From NCBI GenBank assembly GCA_903875575.1, contig CAIQWJ010000010.1:57417-121416 (forward strand): 64,000 nucleotides of DNA, given 5' to 3'. A program made the position numbers and the translations under genes. The stretch's first letter is position 1; the number at the start of each line of letters is the position of its first letter. The notes beneath the pieces are model-generated. The model was not told the DNA's origin. It saw nothing but the letters and a program-made list of their open reading frames with translations, and searched no databases. Positions 57,482 through 64,000 of this stretch are shown here, one piece after another. Source of the DNA: an uncultured Acidobacteriia bacterium. Its GTDB lineage: Bacteria; Acidobacteriota; Terriglobia; Bryobacterales; Bryobacteraceae.

Positions 57482-58494
57482 ATCTAACGTCGCTCGATAA
57501 CCTTCCCCGGCTTCTTCTCGAAGCTAAACTGCGTCCCGTGGCTGGCCAGCGCTTTCAACCGACCGGTTTCGCTGACCTGGGGGCTGCCGATTACCAACTC
57601 CCGGATGGGACCAATATGTTGCTCGTTGAGAGCGCGCAGTCCGTGGCAAACCGTCTGGAAAAGACCTGCCTTGATGGGGATGGTCCAGGCCTCGATCGTT
57701 CAATAGAAGGTCTCTCATACGTGGTCGCTGAACTTGAGGGCGCAGGTTTCGAAAAAAGTACAAGCTCTCTGGTCGAGGCTCACAGGATCGCCTCGCCTTA
57801 TGTCCTCCTGAACAAAGAATTCCAGGCGAAACTCGTGAAGGAAATGGAGTACAATCCAAAGCTTCCGCTGGAATGGAAGAAGATCTACGCAACGCTATTC
57901 AAATACGATGTAAACAGTCTCGTGCACGGCGTATTCCTGTCGCTCCTTGAAGGCGGCCGGGTTCGGGCACCACGGGCCATTACCGGATTCATCGAAGCGT
58001 CGAACGTGAAGAGAGTGGTTTCCGGCGGCGTGAAAAATAGCCCTGTCGATCCCACCGGAAAGACCCAGGTGGCAGACGCCCCCGCTGGTGAAAGCGGCGT
58101 TTACAGCAACGTTCCCTATTCGCGTGTGGAGTACGTCGCGGAGCAGATCACGGCATATTTCAATCTCGATCTGTCGCTGATTCGCGGCTATGGTCTTGGC
58201 GCTGACGCTACGCGTCTACTCATTGCGCTCTCTTTGCTCAAGGTCCGCAGATTCCTCGATTCCAGTCTCAGGTTGCGCACCGCATGCGACTTTGAACTGA
58301 GTGGCGAAGTCTGCGCAAAGGCGCCGGCGAGTTTCATTTTGCCGTCGGAGCCAGAACTACTATCGGAAGTGCAGGCTGCGATCAGGAACTGCTCGGCACT
58401 TTTTGCCGCACCCCCTGTTACCGTCCTCAAGACAAAGGTAAAAGTGGTAGAGAAGAAGGACAAAGAAAAAGCCGCAGGAGCCGGCCCGCAGTGA
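57478..58494 (+). CDS. csb1: Csb1 (GSU0053 family), Cas7 of type I-G
   Basis: A 338-residue RAMP-superfamily protein. It has RPVAGQRFQPTGFADLGAAD, PDGTNMLLVESAQSVANRLE, SLVHGVFLSLLEGGRVRAPR, AITGFIEASNV and RLLIALSLLKVRRFLDSSLR, all features of GSU0053-type Csb1. It forms the backbone that covers crRNA. The C-terminal tail is Lys/Glu-rich. Four-base overlaps on both sides show tight coupling. Confidence 0.92.
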   Translation: MNLTSLDNLPRLLLEAKLRPVAGQRFQPTGFADLGAADYQLPDGTNMLLVESAQSVANRLEKTCLDGDGPGLDRSIEGLSYVVAELEGAGFEKSTSSLVEAHRIASPYVLLNKEFQAKLVKEMEYNPKLPLEWKKIYATLFKYDVNSLVHGVFLSLLEGGRVRAPRAITGFIEASNVKRVVSGGVKNSPVDPTGKTQVADAPAGESGVYSNVPYSRVEYVAEQITAYFNLDLSLIRGYGLGADATRLLIALSLLKVRRFLDSSLRLRTACDFELSGEVCAKAPASFILPSEPELLSEVQAAIRNCSALFAAPPVTVLKTKVKVVEKKDKEKAAGAGPQ

Positions 58495-59888
58495 CGACGA
58501 TTCGATTGACCTTCCCGGCCGGAAGGTATCATGCAACTCCGTGGGGCCGCCACGTGAACGAGGGCGTACCAGAATGGCCCCCATCTCCCTATCGAATCCT
58601 ACGCGCTCTGTATGACGTTTGGTGCCGCAAGTGTTCCGACCTGTCTGCCGAAGCAATTCGGGACGTACTGGAAACCCTTGCTACGGCCCACCCTCACTTC
58701 CTGCTGCCGCGCGCAACAGCTTCGCACACGCGGTCATATCTGAGTTCCAATGCCACGGACCCGACGGACAAGAACCTTGTCTTCGATTCGTTCCTGGCAT
58801 TTGACAGAGCTGGGGTCTGCTACATATCTTGGCCGGATCTTGAACTGAAGCCGGCATCCCGCGAGGTACTTGGGCGGCTGTTGAGCAACCTCAACTATCT
58901 CGGACGGTCGGAATCATGGGTCGAAGCGACCCTTTCGGATAAGCCGGTGGAGCGCTCGTTCAACTGCGAAGTTGCGGCTGAAGACATTGAGGGAGAGTTG
59001 ACGCGGGTGGCCTGCGCTATGCCTCCTGCGGAATATGGGGGAAACGGGGCGTGGATGGACGCGCTCACCTATTCCACGAACACTCTGCTAAAAGAGCGCG
59101 CCAGTGCGCCGCCGTTGCTTCGGCAGGTTTCCTACACTCGCGCACCTGACGCTATCGACACAGATCCGCCTCATCGTGCGATCAGGAAGTCTCAACCAAT
59201 TCAGGCAGTCGTGCTCAGCCTGGATGCAACCGTATTGCCCTTAGTGACCACCACTCTGGAAGTGGCGGAACAAATCCGTACCCGCTTGATGGGCGCTCAC
59301 AAACGCACAATGGGCGGAGATGGTTCGCTCGTTTCCCCATTGTTCAGCGGCAAATCTCCGGACGGAGCCAAACGGCTGGACCATGGCCACGTATATATTT
59401 TGCCTCTTGGCAATCGGGACGGACGCATTGATCGGGTGCGAATAGTTAGTCCACTGCTTCCTTTCACAGACGACGAATTGGATGCGGTGCGGGGCGTTCG
59501 CGAGCTTTGGCAGCGCGACGACCGGCCTAAAGTTCGGTGCGTCTTGACGTGGCAAGGTGCAAAGGATGCCAGTAGCGACACGAAAGCAGTAGTACAGAGC
59601 GCGACCCCATTCGTGCCCCCACGGCACTGGCGAAAGGGGCGGGATTTCGGCGAATTCCTGCGTGGAGAGATTCGCCGCGAATGCCGAAACCACGGCATCG
59701 AAGAACCAACGGAAATCGAACTCCTCGAAGCAATGCCCGGATTATTTCACGAAGTGGAATATCGTCGCAATCGAAAATCCGATCCGGTCCGCCCAGGCTA
59801 CGCTATGCGTCTGACATTTGCGCAACCCGTGCAGACTCCGTTCTCCTTAGGTTACGCCGCCCATTTCGGCCTGGGGCAGTTCCGATAA
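58491..59888 (+). CDS. csb2: Csb2 (GSU0054 family), Cas5-Cas6 fusion of type I-G
   Basis: A 465-residue protein starting at GTG 58491. The first part (to about 230) has the Cas5-like start IRLTFPAGRYHATPWGRHVN and EGVPEWPPSPYRILRALYDV. The later part has the Cas6-like region including GHVYILPLGNRDGRIDRVRI and the end PVQTPFSLGYAAHFGLGQFR with a Gly-rich loop. In I-G this one protein replaces separate Cas5 and Cas6, so it should also cut the pre-crRNA. It is the last of the four overlapping interference genes. Confidence 0.9.
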   Translation: MTTIRLTFPAGRYHATPWGRHVNEGVPEWPPSPYRILRALYDVWCRKCSDLSAEAIRDVLETLATAHPHFLLPRATASHTRSYLSSNATDPTDKNLVFDSFLAFDRAGVCYISWPDLELKPASREVLGRLLSNLNYLGRSESWVEATLSDKPVERSFNCEVAAEDIEGELTRVACAMPPAEYGGNGAWMDALTYSTNTLLKERASAPPLLRQVSYTRAPDAIDTDPPHRAIRKSQPIQAVVLSLDATVLPLVTTTLEVAEQIRTRLMGAHKRTMGGDGSLVSPLFSGKSPDGAKRLDHGHVYILPLGNRDGRIDRVRIVSPLLPFTDDELDAVRGVRELWQRDDRPKVRCVLTWQGAKDASSDTKAVVQSATPFVPPRHWRKGRDFGEFLRGEIRRECRNHGIEEPTEIELLEAMPGLFHEVEYRRNRKSDPVRPGYAMRLTFAQPVQTPFSLGYAAHFGLGQFR

Positions 59889-59920
59889 GAGCCTCCTCCA
59901 ATCCGCGCTAAACTAAACTT

Positions 59921-60151
59921 ATGCCCCGGCCCAACACAGCCAAGCCTGCAGCCACTCCCCGTCGCGCCCCATCCCCGCGCAAGGGTATGCGCCTGCACAA
60001 AATCTGGCTCCCGGACATGGACTCCCCCGAATTCATCGCCGGGGCCCGCCGTCAATCCCTCGCCGCAGCCAACAGCCCTGACGAAAAGGACCTCCAGGCT
60101 TTCATTGATTCCGTCTCCACCCTCCCGGACCTCCCCGAATATCGCTGGTGA
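59921..60151 (+). CDS. MazE-like antitoxin (DUF3018), copy 1
   Basis: A 76-residue protein, MPRPNTAKPAATPRRAPSPR, then KGMRLHKIWLPDMDSPEFIA and later DKDLQAFIDSVSTLPDLPEYRW-like acidic tail. The family (DUF3018/MazE-like) has a DNA-binding N-terminal part and a tail that binds MazF. It is the first of two paralogues, about 30 bp after csb2. No toxin follows directly; it may be a spare or a competing antitoxin. Confidence 0.8.
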   Translation: MPRPNTAKPAATPRRAPSPRKGMRLHKIWLPDMDSPEFIAGARRQSLAAANSPDEKDLQAFIDSVSTLPDLPEYRW

Positions 60152-60205
60152 TTGCCGCGTTCTACTCAAAATTACCTCCCCCTCAATCCGCGCTAAACTA
60201 AACTC

Positions 60206-60436
60206 ATGCCCCGGCCCAACACCGCCAAGCCCGCAGCCACCCCTCGTCGCGCTCCCTCCCCGCGCAAGGGGATGCGTCTGCACAAAATGTGGCTCCCCGA
60301 TACGAACTCCCCCGAGTTCATCGAAGAGGCCCGCCGCGCCTGCCTTGCCATCAACAACAGCCAACACGCGAAGGAAGATCAGGACTTCGTCGATTCCATC
60401 TCCATCCTTCCGTACCTCCCCGAATTTCGCGACTAA
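60206..60436 (+). CDS. MazE-like antitoxin (DUF3018), copy 2
   Basis: A 76-residue protein, nearly identical to copy 1 for the first 32 residues (LHKMWLPDTNSPEFIEEAR) and diverged after that, ending FVDSISILPYLPEFRD. It lies 11 bp before MazF, the expected antitoxin-toxin order, and should be the cognate partner. The divergence is confined to the part that would bind the toxin. Confidence 0.83.
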   Translation: MPRPNTAKPAATPRRAPSPRKGMRLHKMWLPDTNSPEFIEEARRACLAINNSQHAKEDQDFVDSISILPYLPEFRD

Positions 60437-60447
60437 CCGGCCATCAA

Positions 60448-60804
60448 ATGACGCGCGGCGAGATCTGGACCATCGCAGGCGGCACGGATTACGCCGGCAA
60501 ACCCAGGCCAGCCGTCGTCCTCCAGTCCGATAACTACGACCATCTCGAATCCGTCGTGGTCTGCCTGTTCACTTCGGACAAAGCCCGTGCGCCATTTGTC
60601 CGCATTCCCGTCTTTCCTTCTCTCGACAACGGGCTCAAACGCCCCTGCTGGCTTATGGTTGACAAGATTTCTACCATGCCGCGAACTAAACTCGGCTCAA
60701 GGATCGGCGTCCTTGACACGCCCACCCTCAACGAACTGAGTCAGGCAATCATCACGTTTCTCAACCTCAGCGGGGAAATCCGGCCTCATACCCGCCGCCG
60801 CTAA
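60448..60804 (+). CDS. mazF: MazF-type mRNA-cleaving toxin
   Basis: A 118-residue protein from ATG 60448. MTRGEIWTIAGGTDYAGKPR and PAVVLQSDNYDHLESVVVCL match the MazF/PemK fold, with RGEIW, the RPAVV loop and the WLMVDKISTMPRTKLG strand (VDKISTxxR). It is expected to be a sequence-specific ribonuclease that stops translation when not neutralised. It ends 4 bp before cas2, so the toxin and cas2 are probably on one mRNA. Confidence 0.88.
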   Translation: MTRGEIWTIAGGTDYAGKPRPAVVLQSDNYDHLESVVVCLFTSDKARAPFVRIPVFPSLDNGLKRPCWLMVDKISTMPRTKLGSRIGVLDTPTLNELSQAIITFLNLSGEIRPHTRRR

Positions 60805-60808
60805 CCCC

Positions 60809-61099
60809 ATGCGCCAGTCCTACCTCGTCTGCTACGACATCTGCGACGACCGCCGCCTCCGCAAAGTCTTCAAACTCATGCGCGGCTTCGGCGACCACCT
60901 CCAGTTCTCCGTCTTCGAATGCCAGTTCTCCCCAGCCGACCTCGTCCGCTGTCGCACCGCCCTCTCCAAAATCATCAAACACTCCGAAGATCAGGTCCTC
61001 TTCGTCCACCTCGGCCCCTCCGAAGGTCGCGGCGACCGCGTCATCACCGCCCTCGGCCTCCCCTACACCGCCGTCGACTCCCCCTGCATCATCGTCTGA
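60809..61099 (+). CDS. cas2: Cas2
   Basis: A 96-residue protein. MRQSYLVCYDICDDRRLRKV has the conserved Asp near the first strand (YDI), followed by HLQFSVFECQFSPADL and VLFVHLGP, the Cas2 ferredoxin fold. Cas2 is the dimeric core of the Cas1-Cas2 integrase. It stands before cas4-cas1, with a 71-bp gap, and is heavily C-biased like the host genes, unlike the interference genes. Confidence 0.93.
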   Translation: MRQSYLVCYDICDDRRLRKVFKLMRGFGDHLQFSVFECQFSPADLVRCRTALSKIIKHSEDQVLFVHLGPSEGRGDRVITALGLPYTAVDSPCIIV

Positions 61100-61170
61100 C
61101 CCGCCCCCCACCCCACCTGTTACCCAAAAGAAGTCTTGCACTCTCCCGCCAATAAGCGCATGATCCACGA

Positions 61171-63093
61171 ATGAGCGCTTTTCCCGTCCCCATCCTCCCC
61201 TCATCCACCCCCGCCTCCAACCCCGGCCCACGCGACCTCCCCGACTATCTCCCCGCCCGCATGGTCAGCGAGTTCGTCTACTGCCCCCGCCTCTTTTTCT
61301 ATATGTGGGTCGAAGGCGTCTTCCGCGAAAGTGCCGATACCCTCGAAGGTTCCGCCCAGCACAAACGCGTCGACGCCCGCGCTACCGCCCTCCCCGTTCC
61401 CGCCCCCGCCAAATCCAAATCCAAAACCGCCGCGAAGTCCGCGCCCGAAGCCGATACCGCCGAACAGGCACCACCCGAACCCGAGCCCGAACGCCTCCAC
61501 GCACGCTCCGTCACCCTCTCCTCCGAACGCCTCCGCGTCATCGCTACCCTCGACCTCGTCGAAGCCCAGGGCCTCACCGCCACTCCGGTCGACTACAAAC
61601 ACGGCGCGCCCATTGACGACAAAGACGGCCTGCAAATGTGGCCGCAGGACCGCGTCCAGCTCGCCCTCCAGGCCATCGTCCTCCGCGAAAACGGCTACCA
61701 GTGCGACGAAGTCGTCGTCTTCTACCAAAAAACCCGCCAGCGCGTACGCGTTCCCGTTGACGACCAACTCATCTTTGAAGCCGAAACCGCCGTCGCCCGA
61801 GCCTGGGCCCTCGCCGCCTACGGCTGGATCCCCGCGCCCCTCGAAGACTCCCCCAGGTGCGTCGGCTGCTCCCTCAACATCGTCTGCCTTCCCGACGAAA
61901 CCAACAGTCTCATCGCGCTGGGCGTCGATAGCGCCCTCCAACTCGACCTCTTCGGCGCCGACCACCCGCCACGCAAACCGCCCTCCCGTGAAGGCCTCCC
62001 CGCAGGCTCGTCACCCGCTCAGCCTCCGGAAATCCGCCGCCTCATGACCCCTCGCGACGACCTCCGCCCGCTCTACCTCAATACCCAGGGCCTCCGCATC
62101 GGCAAATCCGGAGACGTTCTCCAGATCAAGGACAGGGACAAACTCGTCCAGGAAGCCCGTATCAACGAAATCAATCAGGTCAACCTGATGGGCAACGTCC
62201 AGATCACTACCCAGGCCGTCCAGTCTCTTTGCGAAGCCGCCGTGCCCATCTCGTACTTCTCCATGGGCGGCTATTTCTACGGTATGACCACCGGCATGAA
62301 CCAGAAAAACGTGGCGCTCCGGCGTTCCCAGTTCCGCCTTGCCGATTCCCCCGCTTTCCCCCTGTTTCTCGCCCGCACTCTCGTCGCCGGCAAGATTCGC
62401 AACCAGCGCACCATGCTCCAGCGCAACCACATCGAGCCCACCCCGGAATCGCTGTCCGCCATGAAGTCTCAGGCCGAACGTGCCGAGCGCGCGCCCGATC
62501 TCGAAACCCTCCTCGGCATTGAAGGCTACGCCGCCCGCGTCTACTTCCGCGAATTCGCCGGCATGATCAAAATTACCGACGAAAACGACGAGCCCGACGC
62601 CTCCGGCCTCCCCCCGAATCTCAATTTCGATTTCGAGGGCCGCAACCGTCGCCCCCCGCGCGATCCCGTCAACGCCCTGCTGTCCCTCGCCTACAGTATG
62701 TTGGCCAAGGACCTCACAATTGCCTGTTACGCCGTCGGTTTCGACCCGTACCTCGGCTACTACCACCAGCTACGCCACGGTCGACCCGCCCTCGCGCTCG
62801 ATCTCATGGAGCCCTTCCGCCCCCTGATTGCCGATTCCGCCGTCCTCAGTGCCATCAATACAAAAATGGTGACAGCGAAGGATTTCCTGAAGGCGGGAGG
62901 CGCGGTAGCTCTGAATCCCAATGGACGCAAGGGCTTCTTCCGTGCCTATGAGCTCCGCATGGACTCGCTAGTCACCCATCCCAGCTTCGAGTACCGGGTG
63001 AGTTACCGCCGGCTTCTCGAAATCCAGGCGAGGTTGCTGGCCCGGGTCATCGAAGGCGAAATCCCGACCTACCCGGTCTTTGTAACAAGGTAA
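61171..63093 (+). CDS. cas4-cas1: Cas4-Cas1 fusion
   Basis: A 640-residue fusion typical of I-G. Cas4 part (to about 270): FVYCPRLFFYMW (first Fe-S Cys), the RecB-like ATPVDYKHGAP, and the C-terminal Cys cluster RCVGCSLNIVCLPDE. Cas1 part (from about 295): RPLYLNTQGLRIGKSGDVLQ, the catalytic Glu in LLGIEGYAARVYF (about 450), His in YYHQLRHGRPALALDLMEPF (about 530) and a following Asp/Glu. A Pro/Lys/Ala linker (about residues 70-110) interrupts the Cas4 part. It trims and integrates new spacers. Confidence 0.95.
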   Translation: MSAFPVPILPSSTPASNPGPRDLPDYLPARMVSEFVYCPRLFFYMWVEGVFRESADTLEGSAQHKRVDARATALPVPAPAKSKSKTAAKSAPEADTAEQAPPEPEPERLHARSVTLSSERLRVIATLDLVEAQGLTATPVDYKHGAPIDDKDGLQMWPQDRVQLALQAIVLRENGYQCDEVVVFYQKTRQRVRVPVDDQLIFEAETAVARAWALAAYGWIPAPLEDSPRCVGCSLNIVCLPDETNSLIALGVDSALQLDLFGADHPPRKPPSREGLPAGSSPAQPPEIRRLMTPRDDLRPLYLNTQGLRIGKSGDVLQIKDRDKLVQEARINEINQVNLMGNVQITTQAVQSLCEAAVPISYFSMGGYFYGMTTGMNQKNVALRRSQFRLADSPAFPLFLARTLVAGKIRNQRTMLQRNHIEPTPESLSAMKSQAERAERAPDLETLLGIEGYAARVYFREFAGMIKITDENDEPDASGLPPNLNFDFEGRNRRPPRDPVNALLSLAYSMLAKDLTIACYAVGFDPYLGYYHQLRHGRPALALDLMEPFRPLIADSAVLSAINTKMVTAKDFLKAGGAVALNPNGRKGFFRAYELRMDSLVTHPSFEYRVSYRRLLEIQARLLARVIEGEIPTYPVFVTR

Positions 63094-63336
63094 CCATTTC
63101 CCGAAATGTGGGGAACGCGTTTCCGCCCGCCTTGGAATTGCGAAAGCAAAAAACGACGCGCGAGCGGTTAGTCGCCGCGAAAAACTCCGTACCCGCTCGC
63201 GTGCGATAAACCACTGAATCGAAGCGAGATGCTTGACTGACCCCCGATGACGTGCCATTGTGGAGGGGTGCGCGATGGGACGGCTCGCATTCGCCCCGGC
63301 AGATCATTGAAATCAGAACAACTTAGGCGATACACT
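63094..63336 (+). promoter_or_regulatory. CRISPR leader-like region
   Basis: About 243 bp between cas4-cas1 and the repeat-like unit, with no supported gene. Near its end, gatcattgaaatc (63303-63315) resembles the 3' end of the repeat (tcattgaagc). Its position directly before the repeat, with the repeat oriented away from cas, fits a leader. No promoter boxes were fixed. Confidence 0.55.
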
Positions 63337-63372
63337 ATTTCCACGGCTGATCAGCCGTGGCCTCATTGAAGC
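63337..63372 (+). CRISPR. Single CRISPR repeat-like unit (leader-proximal)
   Basis: A 36-nt unit: attt, then the perfect 20-bp palindrome CCACGGCTGATCAGCCGTGG (63341-63360), then CCTCATTGAAGC (63361-63372). A GC-rich palindrome with a 3' ATTGAAGC-type end is the form of repeats of I-C and I-G/I-U systems, and the place right after the leader fits. No other copy was found in the window, so there is no array of two or more repeats to see. The exact limits are an estimate. Confidence 0.65.
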
Positions 63373-63812
63373 ACCCCTAGCGCCTTGTCGATCTCCGTGA
63401 GTGCAGCGGTAAGCGCGGCTATCACTTCAAGTGAACCGGGGAATGTATTATCAGCCTTGCGTCCCACGCCGTCACCTTCTCCGCAACACCCCAATCTATC
63501 CCGAGCTACCGCAATCATTTCTGCCGCTCCCTCAATCTCCTCCCGCGCCACCTTCAGTGCGGCGGTGAGCGCGTCGAATTTCTGCCGTTCGATGTAAGTT
63601 GGCTCGTTGATTGCCGCGTGAACGAACATCCGTGCAGCCGCTACCACCGGGTATTCCGCTCTGGAGTTCCATACGGCGATGGCTTCTGCCTCAGTCCCGG
63701 CGAACTTCACTAGGCCGCAGGCAGAGCATTCCACACACCAACGCGGCATTTCCTCGTCTTCGTGCGATGTCGCCTTCGCGATGCACAGTGGACACGGTTT
63801 CAGTTCAGCCAC
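63363..63812 (-). CDS. Lar-like zinc-finger phage protein
   Basis: A 149-residue protein from the GTG at 63810-63812. The first 55 residues, ELKPCPLCIAKATSHEDEEM and PRWCVECSACGLVKFAGTEA, match the Lar restriction-alleviation family (CPxC, CxxCG, then EAIAVWNSR). The rest (about 60-149) is a helical region common in phage early proteins. Its last five codons (L-G-V-L-Q) and stop run into the CRISPR repeat, so the natural C-terminus may be cut off or changed at the junction. Lar modulates host restriction in known cases; here this is inferred from similarity only. Confidence 0.7.
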   Translation of the reverse strand: MAELKPCPLCIAKATSHEDEEMPRWCVECSACGLVKFAGTEAEAIAVWNSRAEYPVVAAARMFVHAAINEPTYIERQKFDALTAALKVAREEIEGAAEMIAVARDRLGCCGEGDGVGRKADNTFPGSLEVIAALTAALTEIDKALGVLQ

Positions 63813-63855
63813 GTTTCACCTGCCGCTTGCATTCTTCCCTGCTGAGTTCGCTCAT
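63805..63855 (-). CDS. Very short coupled frame (16 codons)
   Basis: ATG at 63853-63855, coding MSELSREECKRQVKRG, stop at 63805-63807. It overlaps the stop of the gene upstream by ATGA and overlaps the GTG start of the Lar-like gene. It may be a tiny phage protein or only a coupling device. It is too short for any family test. Confidence 0.3.
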   Translation of the reverse strand: MSELSREECKRQVKRG

Positions 63856-64000
63856 GAGATCTCCTTCCACTCAATCGGATGTCCACATCCCCCGCAGTAG
63901 CTCGGCCCTTCGGTTTCCGCCCCACATGGACAGGTGGCGCGAATGTCGTCACGAGTGGCTTGCAGCACAACCGGCTTCCGCATCTCCTGCAACTCCCGCA
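63852..64000 (-). CDS. Partial zinc-ribbon-like phage protein
   Basis: The frame enters from the right edge and ends at the TGA 63852-63854. The visible end reads RELQEMRKPVVLQATRDDIR, then ATCPCGAETEGPSYCGGCGH and PIEWKEIS. The CPC and CGGC pairs suggest a small zinc ribbon. Length and start lie outside the window. Confidence 0.45.
   Translation of the reverse strand, partial: RELQEMRKPVVLQATRDDIRATCPCGAETEGPSYCGGCGHPIEWKEIS

Larger units (their letters stand above)
59901..60436 (+). repeat. Tandem duplication of the antitoxin gene and its leader
   Basis: Two copies with a period of about 285 bp. Each begins with the identical aatccgcgctaaactaaact just before the ATG and continues through the coding sequence. 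The 5' halves of the genes are nearly identical at the DNA level; the 3' halves have diverged. Duplication includes the upstream region, so each copy may have its own promoter. Confidence 0.85.
63373..64000 (-). mobile_element. Phage-like segment beginning at the repeat
   Basis: From the base after the repeat to the window end, small overlapping reading frames run on the minus strand (Lar-like gene, a 16-codon frame and a zinc-ribbon-like partial gene), all with ATGA- or GTG-type overlaps. This compact arrangement and the families are typical of phages. The left limit is the repeat itself; the right limit lies outside the window. Confidence 0.5.

Noticed and set aside
63094..63372. A full CRISPR array right after cas4-cas1
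   Set aside because: Only one repeat-like unit exists; no second copy with spacer-length spacing was found by reading on to 64000.

Overview
The window is about 64 kb of GC-rich bacterial chromosome, most likely from an acidobacterium of the Bryobacterales/Solibacter type. The main clues are a DUF3738/TIGR03435 protein (a family expanded in Solibacter-like acidobacteria), a strong preference for C at third codon positions, many hairpin-type intergenic repeats, and a split F-type ATP synthase locus that lacks the a and c subunits. The genus is an inference; no rRNA or tRNA gene was seen.

Layout. 1-5.2 kb: a partial secreted protein, TPR proteins (one with a Fis-type HTH), an adenylate kinase, an HTH protein and a FecR-like secreted protein. 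5.3-11.2 kb: an exopolysaccharide operon (TPR membrane protein, O-antigen-ligase-like polymerase, Wza-type export protein, Wzc-type tyrosine kinase), then a PilZ protein. 11.9-14 kb: ribA and a LytS-type histidine kinase. 14.2-20 kb: ATP synthase b', b, delta, alpha, gamma, beta and epsilon. 20.3-28.5 kb: TIGR03435 protein, beta-barrel protein, SNF2 helicase with a SWIM zinc-finger partner, molybdopterin oxidoreductase, lipoprotein. 28.5-40.8 kb: four large GT-C-like membrane proteins, interrupted by a DksA/TraR protein, PgeF, a small monooxygenase-like protein and a secreted caspase. 40.8-50.3 kb: Ppx/GppA, SixA, two NicO-type metal transporters, KDPG aldolase with KDG kinase, a frameshifted collagen-like protein and a sugar isomerase-like protein with Gly-rich inserts.

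50.7-64 kb is accessory DNA. It holds a decayed DUF4258 toxin with an intact YgiT antitoxin, an orphan DUF1778 antitoxin, and a complete type I-G (formerly I-U) CRISPR-Cas locus: cas3 with a C-terminal HD domain, csx17, csb1, csb2, cas2 and a cas4-cas1 fusion. A MazEF module with a tandemly duplicated antitoxin sits between the interference and adaptation genes, 4 bp from cas2. After cas4-cas1 come about 240 bp of leader-like DNA and one 36-nt unit that looks like a CRISPR repeat (20-bp perfect palindrome plus CCTCATTGAAGC). No second repeat follows. Instead the sequence passes directly into compact, overlapping, phage-like reading frames on the opposite strand, one of them Lar-like. This junction is the most unusual point of the window: it could be a phage or element inserted at the first repeat, or an assembly join through a spacer and its matching protospacer.

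How the parts fit: the CRISPR proteins form one defence system (Csx17/Csb1/Csb2 surveillance complex, Cas3 nuclease-helicase, Cas1-Cas2-Cas4 adaptation). The toxin-antitoxin genes around and inside it may stabilise the locus or act as a backup. The remaining regions look like ordinary chromosome for envelope polysaccharide, energy and carbon metabolism.
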